This document shows, piece by piece, positions 25,775 to 35,043 of a DNA stretch of 64,000 bases. This stretch comes from a virus. The position numbers and the translations under genes are program-made. The notes under the pieces are model-generated. The model saw only the letters and a program-made list of their open reading frames with translations. It made no database searches and was not told the DNA's origin. Position 1 is the stretch's first letter, and each line of letters starts with the position of its first letter. Location: positions 1 to 64,000 of IMG/VR virus record IMGVR_UViG_3300001097_000002. One strand, 5' to 3'.

Positions 25775-25775
25775 T

Positions 25776-26132
25776 ATGTTACTGTCTAATGCATTAAATT
25801 CAACCAACGTATACGAAGCATATATAGAATATATTAAAGGTTTCGTTGCGTGTTTTAACCTAAACACTAATAACGTTAAGTTGACACACGATATACACAT
25901 GTTTAAAATATCAGCAATTGACGGTAAATCTTTTATCAATTGCAATATGCCAAAAACTGATAATGATAATGGTTTTTACAAGATTAAAATTTATCGTGAA
26001 CTTAACGGTTTAGATGAATCAACAACGCTTCGCGTTAAGTCAATGTCACACTTCTTTACTATGATTGACTTACGCGCATACTTACACCATGCTTACATAT
26101 TATCATTAGTTAAAGACATGGTACACGTTTAA
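25776..26132 (+). CDS. Hypothetical protein (118 aa)
   Basis: ATG 25776 has GGAGGT 7 bases upstream, inside the end of the previous gene. Mixed fold, unknown. Confidence 0.6.
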   Translation: MLLSNALNSTNVYEAYIEYIKGFVACFNLNTNNVKLTHDIHMFKISAIDGKSFINCNMPKTDNDNGFYKIKIYRELNGLDESTTLRVKSMSHFFTMIDLRAYLHHAYILSLVKDMVHV

Positions 26133-26147
26133 TTATTGGAGAATATT

Positions 26148-26441
26148 ATGAAATTTGACGATGCAAGATTTATCACTCAATATGTAAGAAGTGCTTGTAT
26201 ATATCACGGGTATACGATTCTACAGGACGGTAAAATTATTGACCCAAAAAATATTGTTGTTGATGACGAAGGTATACGTATTGTTGATGACAATATAACT
26301 CACGTCCTGTTTGTTAATGACGCTGATGAAGACGAAGGTTTGTATTGTCATAAGGATGTATGGGTTAATAGAACCTTTGTTGAGGACAGGTCATTTGTAA
26401 AAAATGTTGATATTAAAGATATGATAAAAGGATTAGTATAA
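26148..26441 (+). CDS. Hypothetical protein (97 aa)
   Basis: ATTATTGGAGAATATT directly before ATG 26148. Asp/Val-rich. Last gene before a strong bidirectional terminator. Confidence 0.6.
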   Translation: MKFDDARFITQYVRSACIYHGYTILQDGKIIDPKNIVVDDEGIRIVDDNITHVLFVNDADEDEGLYCHKDVWVNRTFVEDRSFVKNVDIKDMIKGLV

Positions 26442-26472
26442 AAAGCCCTTCTAAATTGAAGGGCTTTTTTTA
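26440..26472. terminator. Bidirectional terminator
   Basis: AAAAGCCCTTC pairs with GAAGGGCTTTT around TAAATT, between the accessory genes and the minus-strand baseplate cluster. Confidence 0.88.
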
Positions 26473-26484
26473 TTGAAAGTGTTA

Positions 26485-27222
26485 TTAGTATGTGCGGTTA
26501 ATACGCTGTGAACTTTCCAATGATAAGAAATACCTATAGTTGAACGTTACGTTGATTGTCAGTAAGTTATTAGTATTACCATACGATAACTCAACAGGTG
26601 ATAGATTAGTAGGGTATGCTTGTATAAGCTTAATACCATGAACATCCTCACCTTCATCATTAATAATGTATAAGTTAACGTCACTAGTATATTCGTCGTA
26701 ATAATTAACAGTGTTATCACTATAGTTCATGATAGCAGCTTGCCATGTCTCAAAATATTTTAAGCTGTCCATTGTTGCGTCTGCGTAAAAACTAAACGTT
26801 ACTGGCTCATATGTTATACCGTAAGGAACTTTAAACTTAATATTATTTTGAGTTACTTCAAACGTACTAAAACCTCTACTCGGGATAGACATGGTATGGC
26901 ATTTTATTGATACCGAATCCTTAGCGTTTAAATCACGTTCAACACCCCTAATGCTACCCGCACGGCTGTTAGCGTCAACCATGTTACCCACAGCGCCTCT
27001 TGGGAGCGACATTTCTATTCTGTACTTTGTTGGTTTAGCTACACCGTTCTCAAATGCTGATATAAATGACCATATATCAGCATTTGATTCACGTTTAATC
27101 AGTTCGTTAGTCTCGCCCGTAAAATTGCTAAAATTAACACCGTCACGCCCGATTATATTGGACACTAGGTTATATAGCGATATACCATTTGACACCAAAT
27201 TTGATGAATTAATATTTATCAT
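26485..27222 (-). CDS. Tail-tube-fold protein (gp19/gp54 type)
   Basis: 245 residues. Residues about 60-245 have the tail-tube fold pattern: KPTKYRIEMSLP near the start, FSFYADATMDSLKYFETWQ in the middle, and IKLIQAYPTNLSPVELSY plus VTFNYRYF at the end. T4 gp19 (163 aa), gp48 and gp54 share this fold. With gp48, gp53 and gp27 next to it, it could be the gp54 tube initiator or the tube protein itself; a separate gp19 may lie outside the window. Confidence 0.7.
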   Translation of the reverse strand: MININSSNLVSNGISLYNLVSNIIGRDGVNFSNFTGETNELIKRESNADIWSFISAFENGVAKPTKYRIEMSLPRGAVGNMVDANSRAGSIRGVERDLNAKDSVSIKCHTMSIPSRGFSTFEVTQNNIKFKVPYGITYEPVTFSFYADATMDSLKYFETWQAAIMNYSDNTVNYYDEYTSDVNLYIINDEGEDVHGIKLIQAYPTNLSPVELSYGNTNNLLTINVTFNYRYFLSLESSQRINRTY

Positions 27223-27225
27223 ATA

Positions 27226-27834
27226 CTACTTCCGTTTATTTTTGACACCAAAAACCTTATCCCATTTCTTACGCGCTTTTTTAACCTTTGTACCTTGTGC
27301 ATCATTCCAAACTTGCTGCTGGCTTGCTTTCTTAAAGTCTTGTAGTGGTAACCGACCTACAGTAGTCCAAAAAGATGGTTTAATGATAGCGAACTTACTT
27401 CTAACGTGACTTGTCAAATAATGCTTGTACGTATGTCCAAACAGTGATGAATCGCCATAAGCGACTAACAAAGGCATAACCTTTTTAATATATGCCTTTT
27501 CGTCATCGCCAGCATCCTTTTTCATTTTGACCATTTCTTTAATAAGTTTTTTTCGTATTGGTGGTGGAATGTAATGCAGATTAATGCCAAAAAAGTTTTC
27601 ACCATTCTCAATCTTGACCATTAGCACAAGTGGATTAACGTCATAATAAGGCAGCACGTTATCATCATCTTTCCATTTAGGGTCGTACTTAAACAGTGCT
27701 ATCTCACCAATTGGTGGATATTTTTTAGTTGATACGTCAACCATACCGTCAGGTATTTTACTAGCTATTTTCTTAACGGCACCTTTAAACCACTCGACAG
27801 CTTTATTATCGTCTAATACACTCATATGTTGCAT
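27226..27834 (-). CDS. Conserved T4-type virion/baseplate-cluster protein
   Basis: 202 residues. Core pattern GEIALFKYDPKWKD, LPYYDVNPLV, then FFGINLHYIPPPIRKKL is found in a protein accompanying tail and hub genes in many T4-like phages. The C-terminus is very basic (KKARKKWDKVFGVKNKRK). The exact role is not known. Situated between the tube-like protein and gp27. Confidence 0.6.
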   Translation of the reverse strand: MQHMSVLDDNKAVEWFKGAVKKIASKIPDGMVDVSTKKYPPIGEIALFKYDPKWKDDDNVLPYYDVNPLVLMVKIENGENFFGINLHYIPPPIRKKLIKEMVKMKKDAGDDEKAYIKKVMPLLVAYGDSSLFGHTYKHYLTSHVRSKFAIIKPSFWTTVGRLPLQDFKKASQQQVWNDAQGTKVKKARKKWDKVFGVKNKRK

Positions 27835-27901
27835 TGCCTATTATGTTGTGTTACTATTATTTAACAAGTTATTTATCACCTTATATTCATTGGAGTTTAT
27901 T

Positions 27902-28444
27902 ATGGAAATCAATATTACAAATATACGTACACACGTTGACACTTCAATCTTACCTAATAACAGTATTACTCACTTTGAGTATGGTAATTACACAGATGAT
28001 AATTACGTTGCATTTTTCTTATGTAAAAGTAATGATGGTGTGCTTAGTGGTGAGAATAGTCCAGCTGACGCGGTCAGAGACGATGATGCGCAATATATCA
28101 CACCCGATAATATTGGTTATAACAGCCCATCAAAAGACGTTATAAACAAGTATAATGAAAGCACAAATAAATGGGAATATGTGGTTAATGATGTTTATGC
28201 ATACTACAGAATATTTAAACTACTATCCTTTAATCACAAACACACTTTTATAATTAAACTTATTAATACTGACATATCGGGTTTTGTTACATTAGACGAT
28301 ATACCATCAAATATTGTTACTAATTCATATCATAGTTTTAAAACCTTCACTGAGCTTAGCTTTTACTTGAACGAAATTAAAAATAACGCTCAACTTGATT
28401 ATATCCGCTTAACACACAAATTGTATACTTTGCGCAGTCAGTAA
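27902..28444 (+). CDS. Hypothetical protein (180 aa), inserted in the baseplate cluster
   Basis: ATG 27902 preceded by CATTGGAGTTTATT. Soluble, Asn/Asp-rich. On the strand opposite to the surrounding structural genes, hence a small accessory insertion. Confidence 0.6.
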   Translation: MEINITNIRTHVDTSILPNNSITHFEYGNYTDDNYVAFFLCKSNDGVLSGENSPADAVRDDDAQYITPDNIGYNSPSKDVINKYNESTNKWEYVVNDVYAYYRIFKLLSFNHKHTFIIKLINTDISGFVTLDDIPSNIVTNSYHSFKTFTELSFYLNEIKNNAQLDYIRLTHKLYTLRSQ

Positions 28445-28539
28445 TGTACGTTTAAATGTTGCGTGTGGGGTGTTACTATATAATGGACTGTACTATGCCA
28501 CAGCCCGCCAAATAATTGCAATGCTGACCCATAAGGGCT

Positions 28540-28890
28540 ATGAACAACATGAACTATAAAGATGATAACGATATTAAAATTGTTGATTACCTACATTCTG
28601 TATGGGATACACAAATTACATCAGAGGAAAATAAAGCATGGTATTCGCAGTTTAAAGATGAATTTAAAAAGAGAAACGTGGCATTCATTGATACTATACG
28701 AGAATGTGGTTCATTTATGTTCGTGTTTAATAGCGCGTTAGAGGTAGATAGTATACAACTGTATGAATATCGTTGCAAACCTAAAAAATATTATTGCAAC
28801 GATATCGAAATAACAGTAGAACATCTTATACACATAGCACATCTAGAAATAACTGGTATGTTATCGTCTACCCCTCAAACTCGCGTTTAA
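28540..28890 (+). CDS. Hypothetical protein (116 aa)
   Basis: Soluble, acidic with a Cys pair region (YRCKPKKYYC). Overlaps the end of the convergent gp27 gene by 23 bases, showing tight packing of an accessory insertion. Confidence 0.55.
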   Translation: MNNMNYKDDNDIKIVDYLHSVWDTQITSEENKAWYSQFKDEFKKRNVAFIDTIRECGSFMFVFNSALEVDSIQLYEYRCKPKKYYCNDIEITVEHLIHIAHLEITGMLSSTPQTRV

Positions 28891-30037
28891 CCAATTCTAA
28901 ATTTGCAACAAACATCTGCTTATTGAGAATAAAACCAATAGCAGTGACTAAATGTCTACCGCTTCTTTTTGGGTCCATTTGTGACCTATCAAAGTAATCC
29001 TGTTTAGGTATTTCTACCATAATGGATTTACCTAACAAATCAGCAAATTCCATATTACCACTGGTTTGTATCAGTAGCTTTTCTTGCTCTAGTTTAAAAA
29101 TAGATGAACGCCTACTTGGTAGCCAAGTGTTATAATCATTTAGTTCGCTATCACCGTCATCCATTATATTATGATGCATCGGTTGGAATATTGCGTGCGC
29201 GCTTGTATCCTCAGTATAATCCTCACCGTCACTTAACTTTTGCTTGTCCTCTGTGTTAGTGTATGTTTTATTTGTCCATTTCTTATTAGTGTAATCATAT
29301 GTTGATACGTTATTCCCATAAAAACCACTAGCTAAGTTGAGCGCACCATCATAGTGCTCTACTTCATACTTGTTTATTAGGTATGGATAATGCAATGACT
29401 CGCCAACAGCAGCAGGTAAATACTTAAATTTAATATCAACCGTATCATCATACATATCAGCAATACTTTTAACAGCAAATTCAGTGTTGCTTGTTTGTAC
29501 TAACAAATAATCCGCAACATTATTTTTATGGCATGATTTTAATAACTGCCCAAATGTATTAAATGCCGAATTAGCAGATGACATAAAATTAACTTGCCCA
29601 TTACTGCCGTCAGTAGTGCACGTGTACCCACTAAACACTTCACCGAACATATCAGCAATTAATTGTGAAGGCTCACCAACAAGACTACGACTAAAACGTT
29701 TGGTTATGTTTTTTAACATTGGCTCCATAGCAAGATATAACGTGTAGCCAATGCTGTGTTGCGTGAAGTGAACTTTATCACCTATTTTATACAGTACAAA
29801 GTTAAAATCCTTACTTTCCTTTTGCAAGAATTTATTACTGGTTTCTATCGTTATCATCACCTTAGCGTTTTTTTTCATTGGTAACGTGTTTATTAAGTCG
29901 ACACTATCAAGAAGAGAAACTTTGGCACTCCAACAGGGGTTGGTTATGTCCAAGTACACCTCAGCAATTGTAACTCCTTCTGTGATATCCTTACCATCAA
30001 CTGTTACCTTAAAGTTACTATATCCAAAATTACGCAT
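28868..30037 (-). CDS. 27: Baseplate hub protein gp27
   Basis: 389 residues, nearly the length of T4 gp27 (391). The order of features fits: an N-terminal tube-like domain (SNFKVTVDGKDITEGVTIAEV), MEPMLKNITKRFSRSLVGEP, FGQLLKSCHKNN, and the C-terminal second tube domain. A trimer forms the hub carrying the gp5 spike and adapts tail symmetry. Overlaps gp53 by one base. Confidence 0.85.
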   Translation of the reverse strand: MRNFGYSNFKVTVDGKDITEGVTIAEVYLDITNPCWSAKVSLLDSVDLINTLPMKKNAKVMITIETSNKFLQKESKDFNFVLYKIGDKVHFTQHSIGYTLYLAMEPMLKNITKRFSRSLVGEPSQLIADMFGEVFSGYTCTTDGSNGQVNFMSSANSAFNTFGQLLKSCHKNNVADYLLVQTSNTEFAVKSIADMYDDTVDIKFKYLPAAVGESLHYPYLINKYEVEHYDGALNLASGFYGNNVSTYDYTNKKWTNKTYTNTEDKQKLSDGEDYTEDTSAHAIFQPMHHNIMDDGDSELNDYNTWLPSRRSSIFKLEQEKLLIQTSGNMEFADLLGKSIMVEIPKQDYFDRSQMDPKRSGRHLVTAIGFILNKQMFVANLELVKREFEG

Positions 30038-30555
30038 TATAAGTATTTCAACCTTTCGTTGTATATGTTGATGAATTCCAATATCTTTTCTTCTTTGATG
30101 GTATAAATGACTTTCTTTTCCTCATTTAATTCCGCTTCATATTCGTAATTGGTTTTAAATGTTATCTCTGCGGGTAGCTTCATCCCTTGGTCATACAAGT
30201 ATTGCATATCCTTTGACAGTTTATGCGGAACGTATTCGCGTGTGCTGACATAGTAGAAACTTTGTGGCGCATCAGGGTTATCGTGCTTAAAGTCTGCGTA
30301 TCTACGCAATTGTGATGGTGCCATATACCAATCTTGATATGGATTAACAACATCGTTCAACAAGTACAATATCCAATAGTATTCGCTTGTATCATACAGC
30401 GCTAAACTTGCTTCTTGTGCGCTTTCACCTGATAGTGCGTAGCGCTTTAAATACTCTGTTTTTATATCAGTGATATCAACATGTACAAGGATATTAGTAA
30501 CATCCATATCCAGTTTATCAATAGTGTAATTTATGGTATTCTTTTTATATTTCAT
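30037..30555 (-). CDS. 53: Baseplate wedge protein gp53
   Basis: 172 residues. N-terminal LysM-like part (DIFR/DITDIKTEYLKRYAL region) and ALYDTSEYYWILYLLNDVVNPYQDW, the gp53 hallmark around the Tyr-Trp pair. Joins wedges into the baseplate. Located between gp48 and gp27. Confidence 0.85.
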   Translation of the reverse strand: MKYKKNTINYTIDKLDMDVTNILVHVDITDIKTEYLKRYALSGESAQEASLALYDTSEYYWILYLLNDVVNPYQDWYMAPSQLRRYADFKHDNPDAPQSFYYVSTREYVPHKLSKDMQYLYDQGMKLPAEITFKTNYEYEAELNEEKKVIYTIKEEKILEFINIYNERLKYL

Positions 30556-30557
30556 TA

Positions 30558-31331
30558 TTAAAATCCTTCATCAACGTCACCTCTTACAACTAATTCTAAT
30601 TCACTCCAGGATGTTGTTACAACTATTTGACTTGGAAAACCATTTCTTAGTGTAGTGAAACTTCCAGTACCAGTGTAGTTAACATCAATTTTTGTACAAG
30701 CGGCCTTTTTAAATTTATTGAGCCATTGATTTGGTCCACCTTTCCACATGTATTTTATACTACATTCGTATGGATATGATAGATATGCGCCGTGTGTCTT
30801 ATATGCTGGTAATGCCATTCTACGCATTTCAGATATAATAGTATCAATCAAAACACAATCAGCTTCACTCATTGGTGTGAAACGGAATACAAAGTCAAAG
30901 TTACGAAAGTTGACACCTCGGAAAATAGCTGTCACATAAGGGTTTGGTATTTTACCTGCTACACTACCCATTAAACCCTCAGAGCTTGCTCCACCACCCA
31001 ATCCTTTGTTAGCGACTTCGCCAGCGTTAAAAATCATAGCATTACCAACACGCGCCTTTACAGCTTCTGTCATGCTATCAATACTTTGTGATTCTGTGTC
31101 ACTACCGATAAACTTACGGATGCCTTGTCGCATCAAATCACCAGCCATACCAAACTTCTCGTTATCCCAACTAACAGTAGACGGTTGTGAAATACCTTCT
31201 GGCATCATAAGTGATATATTAGTCTCTGGAAATAATGACCCTAAGTCGTTTTTGTAGAACTGGAAGTTAATGTAAGCTGGATTTAGGTCTCTATTTACTA
31301 AATTACTTGGAAATATTAAGTGCTTAGCCAT
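30558..31331 (-). CDS. 48: Baseplate tail-tube cap gp48
   Basis: 257 residues from the ATG at 31331 (alternative ATG at 31343). The central NPYVTAIFRGVNFRNFDFVF and FTPMSEADCVLIDTIISEMRR match the gp48 family; the tube fold ends in SFTTLRNGFPSQIVVTTSW. Sits on the hub and starts tube polymerisation. First gene of the minus-strand baseplate operon. Confidence 0.8.
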   Translation of the reverse strand: MAKHLIFPSNLVNRDLNPAYINFQFYKNDLGSLFPETNISLMMPEGISQPSTVSWDNEKFGMAGDLMRQGIRKFIGSDTESQSIDSMTEAVKARVGNAMIFNAGEVANKGLGGGASSEGLMGSVAGKIPNPYVTAIFRGVNFRNFDFVFRFTPMSEADCVLIDTIISEMRRMALPAYKTHGAYLSYPYECSIKYMWKGGPNQWLNKFKKAACTKIDVNYTGTGSFTTLRNGFPSQIVVTTSWSELELVVRGDVDEGF

Positions 31332-31365
31332 ATTATATACCATTTTATTTGTATTTAAGCAATAA

Positions 31366-31397
31366 AAAATCTCCCTACGTTAATAGAGAGATTTTAA
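31366..31397 (-). terminator. Terminator (minus)
   Basis: AAAATCTC pairs with GAGATTTT; on the minus strand followed by TTTTTT. Ends the 31417 gene. Confidence 0.65.
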
Positions 31398-31416
31398 AAA
31401 GTGGTTATTAAGTGGG

Positions 31417-31740
31417 TTAGAAATAACATACATCGCAATCCTGTGATACAAATATATCGTGTATGTCTGTATTGGTGAATAAATCAATAAGACTAATGTC
31501 GTCAACTCTATGTATTAGTGCATTAGTGCCACTCATTCTAATATCAAACATTTCTACATACAAATACTTGTCACTCATTTGTAAATTAATGTGGTAGTTG
31601 TCTAATGTAATTTGTACCAAGTCAAGTTTAGAATTATAGTTCTTACGTAATACACGCTCTAAGATGTAATGATGGTTTAATACTAAATCACTTATAACAT
31701 CTAATGCAATAACCTTATCATCGTTAGATAATTTTTTCAT
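31417..31740 (-). CDS. Hypothetical protein (107 aa)
   Basis: ATG 31740 with TTGGAGATTATT upstream. Helical N-terminus, beta C-terminus, ends DCDVCYF. Unknown. Confidence 0.6.
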   Translation of the reverse strand: MKKLSNDDKVIALDVISDLVLNHHYILERVLRKNYNSKLDLVQITLDNYHINLQMSDKYLYVEMFDIRMSGTNALIHRVDDISLIDLFTNTDIHDIFVSQDCDVCYF

Positions 31741-31855
31741 AATAATCTCCAATAGTGTATCATTAATTTATAGTAGCGTGGACTGACAATATGACAGTCC
31801 CGTTATTCTTATTGAGTAATATAAGGTGAGTTCTCAGTAGTAAGGATATAATACA

Positions 31856-32167
31856 TTACTTGATGTGTCTCTTAACGTTATCGACATGCATCAATATATC
31901 TATAAAAGTAACACACTCAACTGAGAACAAAGTAGTAATATCACAGCTATCTATATTTGAACCATTGTCAAAAACACCAAAGTATAAAATTTCTTGCAAC
32001 GAAAAGTTAAATTCGATTTCTATGTTTACACCATGTTTGATATTTTTAACAAATACAGTGTTAGACATTGCGTCTACTTCAAACTTAATAGTATCATCGC
32101 AAATATCAACGCCAAAGTTATGCATGATTGACTTGGCTAATACTTCTGCTTTATATTCATTTGACAT
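31856..32167 (-). CDS. Hypothetical protein (103 aa)
   Basis: ATG 32167 follows TATATTATTGGAGTTACATATT; the longer upstream frame is the untranslated leader. Soluble, Asp/Val-rich. Driven by the minus-strand copy of the 18178 promoter-leader cassette. Confidence 0.6.
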   Translation of the reverse strand: MSNEYKAEVLAKSIMHNFGVDICDDTIKFEVDAMSNTVFVKNIKHGVNIEIEFNFSLQEILYFGVFDNGSNIDSCDITTLFSVECVTFIDILMHVDNVKRHIK

Positions 32168-32271
32168 AATATGTAACTCCAATAATATAAATAATTGTTT
32201 GTTGAGTGACGGTAAACACCTCTTTTCCCAACCTACATAAACATTATAGCAAGTATAACCACATCTGTCAA
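32168..32271 (-). promoter_or_regulatory. Early promoter and leader cassette
   Basis: Minus-strand TTGACA, 17-base spacer, TATAAT, then TTTATGTAGGTTGGGAAAAG and CACTCAACAAACAATT: nearly the same as 18178-18300 but without the expanded CAAA run. Confidence 0.8.
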
Positions 32272-32391
32272 ATAGTAATTGTAAGTGAATGTAATCAGTC
32301 CTCGTGGTCATCGCGTTACTAACTTCGCAATCCTTATAGACTTCAAAAGTATAATAGTAAGTAATGTTATAAACAACTAAGGTACTATAAC

Positions 32392-32847
32392 ATGTGGACA
32401 TATAAAGGCAAAGAATTCAAAAGTGAAGACATTGATAAAGCATTCGGTTTCATCTATATTATCACTGATACAGAAAGTGGTAAGAAATACATTGGTCAAA
32501 AACATTTCTGGTCAAAAAAGACAGTGCAAAAGAACAAGATTAAAAAGAAAGTAAAATGCGAAAGCGATTGGAAGAGATATACATCAAGTAGTGAAATACT
32601 AAAAAAACAGGACAAGGTTAAGCTAAAAAAAGAGATACTATTTCTTTGTATCAGTAAAGGCCAAATGAACTATGTAGAAACATTAGTTCAAATGGACTTA
32701 CGTGTTTTGGAAGACCAAGCGACTTGGTTAAATGGTATTGTGAATATGAGGTGTCATCATACACACCACAAAATTGAGAAAATTATTGATAGGGATGATG
32801 ATGCATTAAAGACACTGTATGCAGAACACTATATTCCGTTTGTTTAA
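32392..32847 (+). CDS. GIY-YIG-type nuclease-like phage protein
   Basis: 151 residues. GFIYIITDTESGKKYIGQK is a GIY-YIG core; DWKRYTSSS and KEILFLCISKG...ETLVQ follow. A widespread T4-like phage protein beginning MWTYKGKEF belongs here; it lacks a separate DNA-binding tail, unlike the longer homing enzymes at 9348 and 53803. Probably an endonuclease. Confidence 0.75.
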   Translation: MWTYKGKEFKSEDIDKAFGFIYIITDTESGKKYIGQKHFWSKKTVQKNKIKKKVKCESDWKRYTSSSEILKKQDKVKLKKEILFLCISKGQMNYVETLVQMDLRVLEDQATWLNGIVNMRCHHTHHKIEKIIDRDDDALKTLYAEHYIPFV

Positions 32848-33551
32848 TCGCGGTTAATGTAATAAGACAGGTTACTATGTACATAAATATTAAAGGATTC
32901 CCCTTCACCTTTCTTATCAACAAACGTACGACTAGAATCTAATGTATCAAGTACCATACGAAGTGTTCCATAAGTCAGTTTAATTTCACCACTTGAATTA
33001 TAATTATCGTCACGCATTCGGTAATCATGGCTAATATTGTCAAAGTCACCAGATGCGATAATTTTACGCGCTTGGGATTTGGTTACCTTGTCTTTATTTG
33101 CAACGCTACCAACCGATTTGAAGTTCTTTAACATGGCTGGATTAAAGCATGCAACAGACATATTCTTCGAGGTTGATAATCGAACATCCTCAATAACACC
33201 AGTATCAACTAAGCGTTCTGCTGTTTCTACAATACCATCAATACTAGTAAGCGCATCAAAAAAACCACCATCAGCTTCTGCTTCTTTGCTTATACTAATA
33301 CGGTGCACATTGCCGTTACCTGCTTTACCATATTTTGAAGTATCGACCACATATAATGCGCGGTTACGTCTATCACGTTTAAATGACCACTTACCGTCAG
33401 TTGTATAGCAATCACCGCCACCTATTCTATACCATTCTTTAAATTCTGATAATGTACCAACCATATGTGTATCACCATCAACCTTAAAACTAACAGCTTC
33501 AAGTAATGGTTGAGCAACACCTTCGTTTAAATATTCTGAGAAAGAAATCAT
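32844..33551 (-). CDS. Putative internal head protein with capsid-targeting-like leader
   Basis: 235 residues from ATG 33551 (GAGGTACAC upstream); the longer frame has no ribosome site. N-terminus MISFSEYLNE|G. The body is a soluble domain with GGGDCYTTDGKWSFKRDRRN and ASGDFDNISHDYRMRDDNYN. No known family recognised; likely packaged cargo. Confidence 0.65.
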   Translation of the reverse strand: MISFSEYLNEGVAQPLLEAVSFKVDGDTHMVGTLSEFKEWYRIGGGDCYTTDGKWSFKRDRRNRALYVVDTSKYGKAGNGNVHRISISKEAEADGGFFDALTSIDGIVETAERLVDTGVIEDVRLSTSKNMSVACFNPAMLKNFKSVGSVANKDKVTKSQARKIIASGDFDNISHDYRMRDDNYNSSGEIKLTYGTLRMVLDTLDSSRTFVDKKGEGESFNIYVHSNLSYYINRD

Positions 33552-33585
33552 GTGTACCTCTATTAAATTATATTGTGTATCGTAT

Positions 33586-33681
33586 TTACTGTACATGATA
33601 ATCATAAATCCCATTGGATAAAACATTTGACATATAAACAGCAACATTGAACTTCAACTCGCTCATTGTAACGTTAAACAT
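33586..33681 (-). CDS. Very small protein (31 aa)
   Basis: MFNVTMSELKFNVAVYMSN start, preceded by AATTATATTATTGGGGTTTTT, a full copy of the conserved leader. The leader is the main support. Confidence 0.5.
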   Translation of the reverse strand: MFNVTMSELKFNVAVYMSNVLSNGIYDYHVQ

Positions 33682-33734
33682 AAAAACCCCAATAATATAA
33701 TTAGTAAACTACCTATCTCCCAACCTACGTACTA

Positions 33735-33763
33735 ATTATAGCAATATTGGAGCCACCAGTCAA
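33735..33763 (-). promoter_or_regulatory. Early promoter
   Basis: Minus-strand TTGACT, 17-base spacer, TATAAT, followed by TAGTACGTAGGTTGGGAGATAG (cassette family). Drives the 31- and 235-residue genes. Confidence 0.7.
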
Positions 33764-34104
33764 GAAAAACCGTATCCACCATCAATGCGTTCGATGGCTT
33801 CATCATAATTGTCAAAAACGTAATAGTCCCAATTTTCAAATTCATCATCTACGATAATATTCTTAAGACGATTAACATTCATATCCTGACCTTTATAATC
33901 ATTACTTATTTTGTCACGCTCGACTATATAAGAACCTTCAATGGCTCCATGACCATATCTAACTTCTTTACGTAAACGCACTAACCAAACATCATTTACG
34001 TCCGGTGTAATAAACACACTGACATAGCCATTATTCTCGTACTCGCTATTATTAGTGAATGCGTATGTTGTAACGTTTGTTGTTTTTGCGAATTCAAATT
34101 TCAT
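33760..34104 (-). CDS. Hypothetical protein (114 aa)
   Basis: ATG 34104 follows TTATTGGAGTTTATT. Soluble, Asp/Tyr-rich, C-terminal FDNYDEAIERIDGGYGFS resembling small phage proteins that read a signal in a ferredoxin-like fold; not assigned. Confidence 0.6.
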   Translation of the reverse strand: MKFEFAKTTNVTTYAFTNNSEYENNGYVSVFITPDVNDVWLVRLRKEVRYGHGAIEGSYIVERDKISNDYKGQDMNVNRLKNIIVDDEFENWDYYVFDNYDEAIERIDGGYGFS

Positions 34105-34145
34105 AATAAACTCCAATAATTTAAATTAATTTATCGTACTTGATA

Positions 34146-34174
34146 ATTATATCAATTTACCACTACAAAGTCAA
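34146..34174 (-). promoter_or_regulatory. Early promoter
   Basis: Minus-strand TTGACT, 17-base spacer, TATAAT, upstream of the 33760 gene. Confidence 0.7.
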
Positions 34175-34183
34175 CAACTAAAA

Positions 34184-34219
34184 CAAAAAAAGTGGACACA
34201 CGTTACATGCATCCACTTC
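34184..34219 (-). terminator. Terminator (minus)
   Basis: AAGTGGA pairs with TCCACTT, followed on the minus strand by a T-run; ends the 34239-36239 gene group just before the next promoter. Confidence 0.75.
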
Positions 34220-34238
34220 GTTAATAAGCTATTTACTA

Positions 34239-34529
34239 TTAAGAGTTAAGTGTTTTACATCTGTTCCAATCTGTTCTTCTGTTAAGCTCTCTGTTTGTTG
34301 GTGGTAATGCTTCTTTGTATATATCAAATTGAATGTCGCCTCCATACTTTAGCACGCGCTCATAAAAGGCTTTGTTGATTCTAATTGGATAAAAACTCCA
34401 GTCGTTATCCATGCCATCAAAAGCATATGAACCGTTATTAATAGCGTCATTATATGTGGACATATGAGATGTACCAACACCTAAAATAATGTTTTGTTTT
34501 TTATCTAAAATGCAATAATGTAATGCCAT
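34239..34529 (-). CDS. Hypothetical protein (96 aa)
   Basis: ATG 34529 lies 1 base after the previous stop. MALHYCILDKKQNIILGVGT suggests a small beta-domain. Unknown. Confidence 0.6.
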   Translation of the reverse strand: MALHYCILDKKQNIILGVGTSHMSTYNDAINNGSYAFDGMDNDWSFYPIRINKAFYERVLKYGGDIQFDIYKEALPPTNRELNRRTDWNRCKTLNS

Positions 34530-34530
34530 A

Positions 34531-35043
34531 TTATGCTGCCTTGATAAATTCATTTAAGTTATAGAGTCTGTGGTCGCAATCAATACCAACATTAAAACGA
34601 TTCTCCATCATGTTTGGGCCATAGTTATGAGTATGCCCATGCAAGTGTATTGCTCCGTGGTGCTTGCAATCCCATGTCTCAATAGGATAATGGAATAATA
34701 CTAATTTGACTTTGTTTACTCTAAACGAATCATAATGTCCAATAACCTCATGTGGTGTCCCTTTGCATATACTACGAAGTTGTTCCATCTTGTCATGATT
34801 ACCAATGATGAATTTCCACTTACCGTTTAGCTGCGAGACAATTTCTTCAACATCCGCATATTTAGTTTTCTTGCCACATGTTAAATCGCCTAGATGCCAA
34901 ACAGTATCATTTTGCTTAACTGGTTTGTTTACAATATTATTAATCCAATCGTTATGGTCGGCAATCTTACATGGCCTGTTACAGTGTTCAATAATATTAT
35001 CATGATTATAGTGTAAGTCGCTTGTAACATAAATATTATTCAT
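34531..35043 (-). CDS. Calcineurin-like metallophosphoesterase
   Basis: 170 residues from ATG 35043 (GAGGA upstream). All metal motifs are present: TSDLHYNHDN, WHLGDLTCG, IIGNHDK, LFHYPIE, HLHGHTHN. Small phage-type phosphoesterase of the YfcE/MPP superfamily; substrate unknown (nucleotide or RNA end processing are possibilities). Confidence 0.88.
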   Translation of the reverse strand: MNNIYVTSDLHYNHDNIIEHCNRPCKIADHNDWINNIVNKPVKQNDTVWHLGDLTCGKKTKYADVEEIVSQLNGKWKFIIGNHDKMEQLRSICKGTPHEVIGHYDSFRVNKVKLVLFHYPIETWDCKHHGAIHLHGHTHNYGPNMMENRFNVGIDCDHRLYNLNEFIKAA